Shown here: positions 25,340 through 34,332 of the stretch, piece by piece
Position numbering within the stretch: position 1 is the stretch's first letter
Layout: every line of letters begins with the position of its first letter
DNA from: Clostridioides difficile CD160
GTDB taxonomy: Bacteria > Bacillota > Clostridia > Peptostreptococcales > Peptostreptococcaceae
Length of the DNA: 47,847 bases
Reading direction: 5' to 3'
NCBI RefSeq assembly: GCF_000449425.2
Contig: NZ_AVHW01000101.1
Coordinates: 1-47,847, forward strand
Position numbers and translations under genes: made by a program
The notes under the pieces: model-generated
What the model saw: only the letters and a program-made list of their open reading frames with translations
The model's database searches: none
Told to the model about the DNA's origin: nothing

Positions 25340-26821
25340 ATGTTTGATATATCATTTTTCGAAATGTCGATATATGAAATAGCAGTTACTACAATATATA
25401 TAATTAATTTCATGGTTATACTGAACCTTATCTTTAGAGAAAAAAGAAACATAAATACAACTCTAACATGGCTTCTTATATTGGTATTAATTCCTGCACT
25501 TGGATTCATACTTTATATAGCTTTTGGTAGAAATATTTCAAAAAACAATATGTTTAGATTGAAAGAAAAGGACGATAAGATAATCAAAAGTAACATACTA
25601 GATACTCAGGTTAAGTTACAGTCTACTTCTGAAATTGATTCAGATATACATCAACATAAGGATATGATTTATGCATTAGCTAATTCAAATAATGCTCATT
25701 ATACCAATAATAACGATGTGTGGATTTATGCTGAGTCTAGTCAATTTTTTAACAGTCTTCTTGATGAACTTAAAAAAGCTAAAAAATATATAAACATACA
25801 ATTTTACATTTTCAAAGATGACAAAATCGGAACTGAAATAATCAACATTCTAGTAGCTAAAGCTAAAGAAGGTGTTGAAGTAAGACTTTTATTTGATGCA
25901 GTGGGTGGTAGAACACTAAAGAATAGTACACTCTCTAGACTTAAAGAAAGTGGTGTTAAAGTTGGAAGCTTCTTCCCATCATTCTTAAAAATTGTAAACT
26001 TTAACTTAAACTATAGAAATCACCGAAAAATTGTTGTTATTGATGGTAAAGTAGGATTTGTAGGTGGATATAATGTTGGTGATGAATATTTAGGTAGAAA
26101 TCCAAAATTTGGTCTATGGAGAGATACACATACTAAGCTTACTGGCGATTGTGTAATTGACCTGAATATGAGATTTATCCTTGATTGGAGATACACAACT
26201 AAAGAAGATTTAGACTTAGAAAAGTACTTTATAGAAGAAGAAGCACACTCTAATCATCCTTCTGAAAATATTGGGATTCAGATAGTGTCAAGTGGTCCAG
26301 ATATATCAGAGCTTGACGAAATTAAATATGGTTACCTTAAAATGATTCAGAAAGCTAGAAAGTATATATATATACAGAGTCCTTATTTAATACTTGACTC
26401 AACGTTTATAGATACTTTAAAAATAGCTTGTTTATCTGGTGTTGATGTAAGAATTATGATTCCTTCTAAACCTGACCATCCTTTTGTATACTGGGCATCA
26501 TATTCATATGCTGGGGAACTTTTAAACTTTGGAGCTAAAATTTATACTTATGGGCAAAATGCATTTTTACATGCTAAAACGATAGTTATAGATGACTCTA
26601 TCTGCTCTATAGGAACAGCTAATATGGACATAAGAAGCTTTGAACTTAATTTTGAAGTAAATGCATTTATGTACTCTTCAAAAAAAGCATTGGAACAAAG
26701 AATTATATTTGAAAATGATATTTTAGATTCAAAAGAAATAACATTAGATATATATAATTCTAGGTCTACTTATATAAAAATCAAGGAATCAATTTCTAGA
26801 CTATTATCAGCAGTTTTATAA
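25340..26821 (+). CDS. cls: Cardiolipin synthase
   Basis: 493 aa. Two N-terminal membrane helices (about 8-32 and 40-62) precede two phospholipase-D domains. The first HKD motif is HRKIVVIDGKVGFVGGYN near residue 230, and the second is HAKTIVIDDSICSIGTANMD near 413. It condenses two phosphatidylglycerols to cardiolipin and glycerol at the membrane. It is monocistronic with a consensus ribosome site. Confidence 0.93.
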   Translation: MFDISFFEMSIYEIAVTTIYIINFMVILNLIFREKRNINTTLTWLLILVLIPALGFILYIAFGRNISKNNMFRLKEKDDKIIKSNILDTQVKLQSTSEIDSDIHQHKDMIYALANSNNAHYTNNNDVWIYAESSQFFNSLLDELKKAKKYINIQFYIFKDDKIGTEIINILVAKAKEGVEVRLLFDAVGGRTLKNSTLSRLKESGVKVGSFFPSFLKIVNFNLNYRNHRKIVVIDGKVGFVGGYNVGDEYLGRNPKFGLWRDTHTKLTGDCVIDLNMRFILDWRYTTKEDLDLEKYFIEEEAHSNHPSENIGIQIVSSGPDISELDEIKYGYLKMIQKARKYIYIQSPYLILDSTFIDTLKIACLSGVDVRIMIPSKPDHPFVYWASYSYAGELLNFGAKIYTYGQNAFLHAKTIVIDDSICSIGTANMDIRSFELNFEVNAFMYSSKKALEQRIIFENDILDSKEITLDIYNSRSTYIKIKESISRLLSAVL

Positions 26822-27138
26822 ATCTTTTATTTTATAAAAATTTTACATTTCAGTTTATTTTTTAAAGTTTTTTATATATATTATTTTTTTTTTATTGAAT
26901 TTAGTCCATTTTTTTTATTTTTTTTAACTATTCTGAATTATTTTATATTATAATAGACTAGTATAGTTTTTATTTTTAATAGGTAACTTTTTTGCATTGT
27001 TTTTATGAATAAAGAAATTGTTGTATATTGTTCTTTCTTTATTGTTTTGGTTTTGTTCACCAACATAAGGTTGGGGTCAACTCATGGTTAATTATTTTTT
27101 GAAAAATAATAACTTTAAAAAGAAAAGGGGGATTTGTT
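26822..27138 (+). other. Long AT-rich leader of the hydrogenase operon
   Basis: No gene is present. Long T tracts fill 26870-26930. A TATAAT at about 26948 could be a -10, with a poor -35. A small CCAAC-ATAA-GGTTG hairpin lies near 27060-27074, followed by a longer AT hairpin GTTAATTATTTTT/AAAAATAATAAC (27086-27112) just before the AAAGGGGG ribosome site. These could be 5' UTR regulatory elements; no known riboswitch was recognised. Confidence 0.45.
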
Positions 27139-27636
27139 ATGTGCGATTTTATTTCACACAACAAGCAATTATTTGACGAACTAGATATATTTATTGACTC
27201 TCTTGCAACAAAGGAAGGTGCGTTAATACAAGTTCTACATGAAGCGCAAGGTATATTTGGATATCTTCCAAAAGAAGTTCAGCTTCATGTTGCTAGAAAA
27301 CTTGGCGTAGCTCCTGCAAAGGTATATGGAGTTGTTACATTCTATTCTTATTTTACTACAGAACCTGTAGGTAAGTATAAAATCAGTGTCTGTCTAGGTA
27401 CTGTATGTTTTGTAAAAGGTGCTGACAAGATATTAAGCGCTTTTGAAAAACAGCTTGGTATAAAAGTTGGAGAAACTACTAGTGATTTTAAATTTTCTTT
27501 AGAAGGTTTAAGATGCTTGGGGGCATGTGGTTTAGCTCCAGTTGTTACTGTAAATGGTAAAGTTTATGGTAAGGTAAAACCCGACCAAGTAAGCGAAATA
27601 TTAGATACTTATAGAGAATTAGAATTGAATTGTTAA
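27139..27636 (+). CDS. hndA: Bifurcating hydrogenase subunit, NuoE-like [2Fe-2S] protein
   Basis: 165 aa, thioredoxin-like ferredoxin fold. Four cysteines of the [2Fe-2S] site appear as CLGTVC and CLGACGLAP. The upstream helical part (VLHEAQGIFGYLPKEVQ…) is typical of NuoE/HydC. It passes electrons between the NAD(P)H-flavin subunit and the hydrogenase in the trimeric complex. First of three plus-strand genes with short spacers. Confidence 0.92.
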   Translation: MCDFISHNKQLFDELDIFIDSLATKEGALIQVLHEAQGIFGYLPKEVQLHVARKLGVAPAKVYGVVTFYSYFTTEPVGKYKISVCLGTVCFVKGADKILSAFEKQLGIKVGETTSDFKFSLEGLRCLGACGLAPVVTVNGKVYGKVKPDQVSEILDTYRELELNC

Positions 27637-27652
27637 GAGGGGTGAATAAATA

Positions 27653-29539
27653 ATGCGTAAAGTAAATTCATTTGATGAATTAAAAGTTTTGGCTGATGAG
27701 CTGAAACCTAATCTTAGCTTAAGAAAAAATTATTCTAAGGAAAATGTATTAAGAAGAGAATTACTTGTTTGTTGTGATACTGGATGTACATCTTCAAACA
27801 GTATGGAAATAGTTAGTGAATTAGAAAATGAAATAAAAAAATCAGGAATCCAAGACAAAGTTAGTGTTCGTTTGACTGGTTGTTTTGGTTTCTGTGCTCA
27901 AGGTCCTATCGTAAAAGTTTATCCTGATAACGTTTTCTACGTAAAGGTTGAACCATCAGATGCTGAAAAGATAGTTCAAAGCCACTTGATTAGAAATACA
28001 GTTGTTGAGGAATTATTATATGAAGAAGAATCTTTAAGTAAAAAAGTAGAAGAACAAGAAGAAATGTCTTTCTACAAGAAGCAATTACGTATAGCTTTAA
28101 AAAATTGTGGACTTATAGACCCAGATAGTATAGAAGAATATATTGCCAATGATGGTTATTTAGCTCTAGGCAAATGTTTAACTTCTCTTACTCCTCAAGA
28201 AGTTATTGCAGAAGTAAAAACTTCTGGTCTTCGTGGTAGAGGTGGTGCTGGTTTCCCTACAGGTTCTAAATGGGAAGCTGCTTCAAAAAATCCTGCTGGT
28301 CCAACAGATAAAAAATTCGTTGTCTGTAATGCTGACGAAGGTGACCCAGGTGCATTTATGGATAGATCAGTACTTGAAGGTGACCCTCACAGTGTACTAG
28401 AAGCTATGGCAATATGCGGATATGCTATAGGCTCTGATACAGGTTACATATACATAAGAGCAGAATATCCAAAATCTATAGAAAGATTAAAAGTAGCTAT
28501 AGCTCAAGCTGAAAAATATGGTTTACTTGGCGAAAATATATTAGGTACTGGATTTAACTTTAAATTAGAATTAAAATACGGTGCAGGAGCTTTCGTTTGT
28601 GGTGAAGGTACAGCTCTAATGCATTCAATTGAAGGTAGACGTGGAGAACCTAGAATGAAGACTTATAGTTCTTCTAAGAGTGGTTTATGGAAATCTCCTA
28701 CTTGCTTAAACAATGTTGAGACTTTTGCTAATATTCCAGCAATCATACTGAATGGTGGAAGCTGGTTTGCTAACTTAGGAACTGAAGATTCTAGTGGTAC
28801 TAAAGTCTTTGCTCTTGGTGGAAAAGTAGAAAACGTAGGGCTTGTTGAAGTTCCAATGGGTACTACTTTAAGAGATATTGTATTTGAAATTGGTGGAGGA
28901 ATCCCTGAAGACAAACAATTCAAGGCAGTTCAAACAGGTGGGCCATCTGGTGGATGTATACCAACTGAGCATTTGGACATCCCTATAGACTTTGGTTCAT
29001 TAAGTTCTATAGGCTCAATGATGGGTTCTGGTGGTATGCTTGTTCTTGATGAATCTGACTGTATGGTAGATATAGCCAAATTCTTCCTTGAGTTTACTGT
29101 TGAAGAATCTTGTGGTAAATGTACACCTTGTCGTATAGGTACTACAAGATTATTAGAAATATTAACTAAAATTACAGAAGGTAATGGTACTCTACAAGAT
29201 TTAGATGACCTAGAAAACCTTGCTGAAACTATACAAACTGCTTCATTATGTGGTCTTGGTAAAGCTGCTCCAAACCCTGTTTTAAGTACTCTTCAATATT
29301 TCAAAGATGAGTATATAGCTCATGTTGTGGATAAGAAATGTCCTGCTGGCAAATGTCAAAACTTACTTTCTTACTTTATAACAGATGCTTGTAAGGGTTG
29401 TACAAAATGTTCTAGAGTGTGTCCTGCTGGTTGTATAACAGGTTCTGTTAAAGAACAACATACAATAGATACTTCTAAGTGTCTAAAATGTGGTGCTTGT
29501 ATAGATAATTGTACATTTAACGCTATAATCAAGAAATAA
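27653..29539 (+). CDS. hndC: Bifurcating hydrogenase subunit, NuoF-like flavoprotein
   Basis: 628 aa. The N-terminal thioredoxin-like [2Fe-2S] domain has CCDTGC and CFGFC (about residues 37-85). The NuoF core has the FMN/NAD site GRGGAGFPTGSKW near 197, CNADEGDPGAF, and the [4Fe-4S] site ESCGKCTPCR near 485. The C-terminus bears two ferredoxin [4Fe-4S] clusters (CKGCTKCSRVCP and CLKCGACIDNC). In family members FMN couples NAD(P)H with ferredoxin, the site of electron bifurcation. The N-terminal fusion stands in for a separate HndB. Confidence 0.93.
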   Translation: MRKVNSFDELKVLADELKPNLSLRKNYSKENVLRRELLVCCDTGCTSSNSMEIVSELENEIKKSGIQDKVSVRLTGCFGFCAQGPIVKVYPDNVFYVKVEPSDAEKIVQSHLIRNTVVEELLYEEESLSKKVEEQEEMSFYKKQLRIALKNCGLIDPDSIEEYIANDGYLALGKCLTSLTPQEVIAEVKTSGLRGRGGAGFPTGSKWEAASKNPAGPTDKKFVVCNADEGDPGAFMDRSVLEGDPHSVLEAMAICGYAIGSDTGYIYIRAEYPKSIERLKVAIAQAEKYGLLGENILGTGFNFKLELKYGAGAFVCGEGTALMHSIEGRRGEPRMKTYSSSKSGLWKSPTCLNNVETFANIPAIILNGGSWFANLGTEDSSGTKVFALGGKVENVGLVEVPMGTTLRDIVFEIGGGIPEDKQFKAVQTGGPSGGCIPTEHLDIPIDFGSLSSIGSMMGSGGMLVLDESDCMVDIAKFFLEFTVEESCGKCTPCRIGTTRLLEILTKITEGNGTLQDLDDLENLAETIQTASLCGLGKAAPNPVLSTLQYFKDEYIAHVVDKKCPAGKCQNLLSYFITDACKGCTKCSRVCPAGCITGSVKEQHTIDTSKCLKCGACIDNCTFNAIIKK

Positions 29540-29561
29540 CTTATTTGGAGGAGGAATAACA

Positions 29562-31343
29562 ATGAGTTTAGTTAATTTAACTATTAATGGCAAACACGTT
29601 TCAGCACCTAGTGGAACTTCTATCTTAGATGCTGCGAAATTAATAAATATAAAAATACACAATCTTTGTCATTTACATATGAATGAAATAGATAAGCTTG
29701 ACACTTGTGCATCTTGTCGTGTTTGTATGGTTGAGACAGAGAGAGGCCTAGTTCCAGCTTGTGGGACAGTTATAAAGGAAGGTATGAGAGTTCAAACTAA
29801 TAGTGCAAAAGCATTAAATGCTCGTAGAACTATTGTTGAATTATTGTTATCAGACCATCCACAAGATTGTTTTGTATGTGAAAAAAATGGAGATTGTGAA
29901 TTACAGACTATAGCTGCTGATTTAGGAGTAAGAAAAATAAGATATCAAGGTTCTAAATCTTTTGCAGGTAAGGATACTTCTACTAAGTCTTTAGTTAAAG
30001 ACCACTCTAAGTGTATATTATGTAGAAGATGTGAAACTGTATGTAATGATATACAAACAGTAGGAGCATTATCTGGAGTTAATCGTGGATTTAATACTTT
30101 AGTTAGTACATTCTTTAACGCTGATATGGTTGAAACAGAGTGTACATTCTGTGGTCAATGTATATCTGTCTGTCCAACTGGAGCATTAACAGAAGTAGAC
30201 AATGTACCTAAACTTTGGGATGTTTTAAATAGAAAAGAAAAAACTATAGTAGTGCAAGTTGCTCCTGCTGTAAGAGTTGCAATTGGTGAAGAATTTGGAT
30301 TAGAGCCAGGTTCAATTTCTACAGGAAAAATGGTAGCTGCTTTAAAAGCACTTGGATTTGAACATGTATTTGATACAAACTTTGGTGCGGACTTTACTAT
30401 CATGGAAGAAGCTACTGAATTTATAGAGAGAATTCAAAGTGGTGAAAATCTTCCTATATTAACTAGTTGTTGTCCTGCATGGGTAAACTTCTTAGAGCAT
30501 AATTATCCAGATAAGTTAAATTTAGCATCTAGCTGTAAGTCTCCTCAAGGTATGTTTGGTTCTATAGCTAAAAATTACTACGCACCTAAAATATTAGGAA
30601 TCAATCCTGAAGAGCTTTATGTTGTATCTGTAATGCCTTGTGTAGCTAAAAAATATGAAGCTTCAAGAGAAGAATTAAGTGAATCTGGAATACTAGATGT
30701 TGACCTTTCTATAACTACTAGAGAGTTAGCTAAGATGATAAAAGAGGCTGCTATCGATTTACCTAATCTTCAAGACCAAGATTTTGATAATCCTTTAGGA
30801 AAATCTACAGGTGCTGCATCTATATTTGGAGCAAGTGGTGGAGTTCTAGAAGCTGCTCTACGTACTTCATATGAGAAGATAACTAATAAGACTTTAGATA
30901 ATGTAAACTTTACTAATGTTAGAGGTCTTAAAGGAATAAGAGAAGCAAGCATAGATGTTGATGGAACTACAGTTAATGTGTGTATTGTAAATACACTTAA
31001 AAATGCTAGAAAGATTATGGATAAGGTTAGAAGTGGAGAATGTAAATATCACATTATAGAAGTTATGGCATGTCCTGGTGGATGTGTTGGAGGTGCTGGT
31101 CAACCTTATCACCATGGTAATACTGAAATAGTTGATAGACGTGCAAATGCATTATATGAAATAGATAGAAATAAAGCTATACGTAAATCTCATGAAAACC
31201 CTGATTTACAAGCTATTTATAAAGACTTCTTTGGAGACCCAAATAGCGATGTAGCTCATAAATATCTTCATACTCATTACTTCGATAAGAGCTGTATCTA
31301 TGGAGAATGTCCACAAGAATGTGCTTGTGAGGAATCTAAATAA
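29562..31343 (+). CDS. hndD: [FeFe] hydrogenase catalytic subunit
   Basis: 593 aa. The N-terminal [2Fe-2S] domain (DTCASCRVCMVE), a His-ligated [4Fe-4S] segment (HPQDCFVCEKNGDCELQ) and two [4Fe-4S] clusters (CILCRRCETVC and CTFCGQCISVC) lead to the H-domain. H-cluster motifs are L1 TSCCPAW (301-307), L2 MPCVAKK (358-364) and L3 MACPGGCVGGAGQP (502 onward), where GAGQP replaces the usual GGGQP. The tail carries extra cysteines (CIYGECPQECACEESK). It oxidises or evolves H2. Maturases HydEFG are not in the window. Confidence 0.95.
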   Translation: MSLVNLTINGKHVSAPSGTSILDAAKLINIKIHNLCHLHMNEIDKLDTCASCRVCMVETERGLVPACGTVIKEGMRVQTNSAKALNARRTIVELLLSDHPQDCFVCEKNGDCELQTIAADLGVRKIRYQGSKSFAGKDTSTKSLVKDHSKCILCRRCETVCNDIQTVGALSGVNRGFNTLVSTFFNADMVETECTFCGQCISVCPTGALTEVDNVPKLWDVLNRKEKTIVVQVAPAVRVAIGEEFGLEPGSISTGKMVAALKALGFEHVFDTNFGADFTIMEEATEFIERIQSGENLPILTSCCPAWVNFLEHNYPDKLNLASSCKSPQGMFGSIAKNYYAPKILGINPEELYVVSVMPCVAKKYEASREELSESGILDVDLSITTRELAKMIKEAAIDLPNLQDQDFDNPLGKSTGAASIFGASGGVLEAALRTSYEKITNKTLDNVNFTNVRGLKGIREASIDVDGTTVNVCIVNTLKNARKIMDKVRSGECKYHIIEVMACPGGCVGGAGQPYHHGNTEIVDRRANALYEIDRNKAIRKSHENPDLQAIYKDFFGDPNSDVAHKYLHTHYFDKSCIYGECPQECACEESK

Positions 31344-31379
31344 GCTCTAACAATTATAAAATTAAGTGTTCTTAAATAA

Positions 31380-31423
31380 AAGGATTGTCTTAAAATACTC
31401 TTAAGTATTTTAAGACAATCCTT
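31380..31423. terminator. Bidirectional terminator between hydrogenase and mutS-like genes
   Basis: A nearly perfect 20-bp stem (AAGGATTGTCTTAAAATACT and complement) with a tiny loop. A T-rich tail follows on both sides (CCTTATTAG on plus, CCTTTTATTT on minus), so it probably ends both convergent transcripts. Confidence 0.85.
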
Positions 31424-31464
31424 ATTAGTTTAATTTAATACAACTTCCTAGACTCATAGATTAA

Positions 31465-33261
31465 TTAAAGAATCCCAGCCATCCTCATAAGTTGTTTTGC
31501 ATTTGTAGTTTTACATCTTCCATCTTTTATCATATAGTCAAAATGGATTTTATCATCTACATAGTACTCTGAGAAATGATAGTTTACAACTTCAACATCT
31601 CCACTACCTGAAAGGTCACATAACTCAAAATCATGTGTTGTAACCATACTTATAACCCATGGTCTTGATAGCTTCTTTACTGCCTCACTTGCTCCAATAA
31701 TTCTATCAGCAGAGTTAGTTCCCTTAAAAATCTCATCCACTAAAACCAACATTGGTAATTCTTTTAAGCTATATTGAATCATTGATTTTATTCTAAGAAT
31801 CTCAGCATAAAAAGTTGATATTCCTTGGCTTACATCATCTTGTATTCTCATAGATGTAAATATAGCCATACAAGTTGCATCAAAATTCTTAGCGCATACT
31901 GGTCCTCCTGCATATGCTAATACTAAGTTCACTCCTATACTTCTTAAAAATGTTGTTTTTCCAGACATATTTGAACCTGTAATAATACATGTCTGAGAAT
32001 TTAATTGTATTGAGTTTGCTATTACACTTTTCTCTGCTATCAATGGATGATATACTTCTTCAACTTTTAACCTTGGAGCATCTTCATATTTTATTACTGG
32101 AAAGCATGTATTCTCCTTTACATGACCAATAACTGTTAAACTTATTAGAGCTTCAAATTCCCCAATAGATTCCAGCCATCCTCTAATTTGATTTCCATAC
32201 ATTCCTTTCCATCGTTCCAGAGATTCTGCACAATGATAATTCCACATAAGAACACCACAAGCAATTATATATAATATCTGATTATATCTTAAATTCACAG
32301 CATTTCCTATTGAATTCAATTGTTTAATACCTTTTGAAACGCCACTTCCCTTAGAAAGTTTTTCTTGTAATTCTTTCAAGTAAGTACTTTCAAATGTCTC
32401 TTTTTCTAAAACCTCAAACATCTTTTCATATACTTGTATATTTCTACTAAATGAAAATAATGGAGAAAGAGTTTGCATAAGTTTCGTATGCCCAAAGCCA
32501 CTAAATCCCAACTGTATTATAAAAAGTAAAAAAACAGGTAAAATAGGTAAAAAACCTAATGTAAAAAATATAAAAGATAGGATTGTAGCAGTAGGTAGAC
32601 CCCAAGTAAAAATATGCATCCATTTAGGTATATATACATTTTTATTTTCTCCATACTCTATAAATGTTTCTATACTCCCATCAGAGTTATTTTTTTGCTC
32701 CTTACCAATTATATTGCTCAGTGTTTGAATATGAATAGAAAAGTCATCTTTTGATAAAAGTTCTTTTATTGCTATTTGTCTCTCTGATATTATCTTATCA
32801 TCTGGATTTTCATTCCATAATGACTTAGCCAAGGACTTCTTCCCATAAGATGTATTAGCTACACATATATATTGATACAATGAAGCTCCTCCAAACAAAT
32901 CTAAATCTTTTGCTTGTGAATTCTCATCTTTTAAGTATTCTTTACCATCTATTTTGAATTCTTTCCATCCATCTCCAAATCGTTTGATATACTTGTCTAT
33001 TACTTCACCCTTACTTTTAAAATACATTTCTTCTTCTTTTACTTTATTATGAATAACCAAGAGTGCTATAAATAATATAATTGCTATAGCTCCAACAAAA
33101 ATACCTGCTATATTTTTATTATAAAATCCAATAGCAAATCCTGCTATCACTATCAAAAAAGAGATTAATCTTGCTGTGCTTATATTATTTGACTTTTTAC
33201 TTAAGAGCAATTCTTTTTCAGTAGTACTTTGTAAAAGTTTACTAAAATAGTCTATTCCCAT
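31465..33261 (-). CDS. Membrane-anchored MutS-family ATPase
   Basis: About 598 aa. Two N-terminal membrane helices (about 27-75) and a second pair (about 215-255) precede a MutS core and ATPase domain. Walker A is TGSNMSGKTTFLRS near 432, Walker B is MLVLVDEIFKGTNSADRI and the switch is VTTHDFELC. It lacks the MutS mismatch-recognition N-terminal domain (no FYE motif). Such membrane MutS-like proteins are common in Firmicutes, and their role is unknown, probably not mismatch repair. The likely start is the ATG at 33261; a TTG four codons earlier is possible. Confidence 0.85.
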   Translation of the reverse strand: MGIDYFSKLLQSTTEKELLLSKKSNNISTARLISFLIVIAGFAIGFYNKNIAGIFVGAIAIILFIALLVIHNKVKEEEMYFKSKGEVIDKYIKRFGDGWKEFKIDGKEYLKDENSQAKDLDLFGGASLYQYICVANTSYGKKSLAKSLWNENPDDKIISERQIAIKELLSKDDFSIHIQTLSNIIGKEQKNNSDGSIETFIEYGENKNVYIPKWMHIFTWGLPTATILSFIFFTLGFLPILPVFLLFIIQLGFSGFGHTKLMQTLSPLFSFSRNIQVYEKMFEVLEKETFESTYLKELQEKLSKGSGVSKGIKQLNSIGNAVNLRYNQILYIIACGVLMWNYHCAESLERWKGMYGNQIRGWLESIGEFEALISLTVIGHVKENTCFPVIKYEDAPRLKVEEVYHPLIAEKSVIANSIQLNSQTCIITGSNMSGKTTFLRSIGVNLVLAYAGGPVCAKNFDATCMAIFTSMRIQDDVSQGISTFYAEILRIKSMIQYSLKELPMLVLVDEIFKGTNSADRIIGASEAVKKLSRPWVISMVTTHDFELCDLSGSGDVEVVNYHFSEYYVDDKIHFDYMIKDGRCKTTNAKQLMRMAGIL

Positions 33262-33402
33262 AAAAAATTCCAACTTTCTTATTATATAATAAAATTCAAA
33301 AATTAATCTAGTGTGATTTTAATCTATTATTTTAAATTTTCCTTATATGATATATATTATTAATAAATATTATATACAACTTAATTTTAATATTATTCTT
33401 TA

Positions 33403-34332
33403 CTACTTAGTATCAATTAATTTTGATAATTTTTTAGTAAACTCTTGAGCTGCATCATATCCCATTCCTCTTTGTCTAAAATTCATTGCTGCTACTTCTA
33501 ATATCATAGCAGTATTTCTTCCAGGCTTAACAGGTACAACAAGTTTCTCTACGTTAACACCAAGTATCTCTTCATATTCTTTATCAAGTCCAAGTCTGTC
33601 ATAATATTTAGTTTCATCCCAAGCTTCTAGATGAACTACTAAATCTATCATTTTAGAATTTTTAATCGCTCCTACTCCATATAGACTTCTAACATCTATT
33701 ATTCCTATTCCTCTTATCTCAAGGAAATGTCTTATTAATTCAGGTGACTGCCCCATCAGCATACTTTCATCCAGCTTTCTTATTTCCACAGCATCATCTG
33801 CAACTAGTCTATTTCCTCTTTGAATCAGTTCTAATGCTGTTTCTGACTTTCCTATACTGCTTTCACCTTTTATCAGTACGCCTATCCCATAAATATCAAC
33901 TAACACTCCATGAATTGTTGTGTGTGGTGCTAATTTATTATCCAAATAATTTGATAGTCTATTTATAAGTCTAGTTGTATTTCTGTTTGTACTCAAAAGT
34001 ATTCTCTTATATTTTTTAGCTTTTTCTATTACATCTGGCTTGATTTCCAAGTCTCTAGAGATTATTAGAGCAGGTATTTCATATGAGAAAAATCTATTTA
34101 ATACTTCTTCTCTAATATTATTATCCATCAATCCAAAGAAATTATATTCTGTTTTTCCAACTATTTGTATTCTTTCATACGCAAAGTAATCAAAATATCC
34201 TGCAAACTGTAATCCTGGTCTATTTATATCTTGAGAATAGACATAATAATCTACATCATCAGGCATGTACACAACTTTTAACTTTAGGTCTTTTATTATC
34301 TCTCTTATCGATACCTTATTGCTAGTTTCCAT
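33403..34332 (-). CDS. hprK: HPr kinase/phosphorylase
   Basis: 309 aa. The Walker A GESSIGKSETALEL (about residue 154), the downstream LEIRGIGIIDVRSLYG and the C-terminal VPVKPGRNTAMILEVAAMN are hallmarks. It phosphorylates HPr at Ser46 in response to fructose-1,6-bisphosphate, and dephosphorylates it, driving carbon catabolite repression. The ATG overlaps the uvrC stop (TAATG), giving coupled translation. Confidence 0.95.
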   Translation of the reverse strand: METSNKVSIREIIKDLKLKVVYMPDDVDYYVYSQDINRPGLQFAGYFDYFAYERIQIVGKTEYNFFGLMDNNIREEVLNRFFSYEIPALIISRDLEIKPDVIEKAKKYKRILLSTNRNTTRLINRLSNYLDNKLAPHTTIHGVLVDIYGIGVLIKGESSIGKSETALELIQRGNRLVADDAVEIRKLDESMLMGQSPELIRHFLEIRGIGIIDVRSLYGVGAIKNSKMIDLVVHLEAWDETKYYDRLGLDKEYEEILGVNVEKLVVPVKPGRNTAMILEVAAMNFRQRGMGYDAAQEFTKKLSKLIDTK

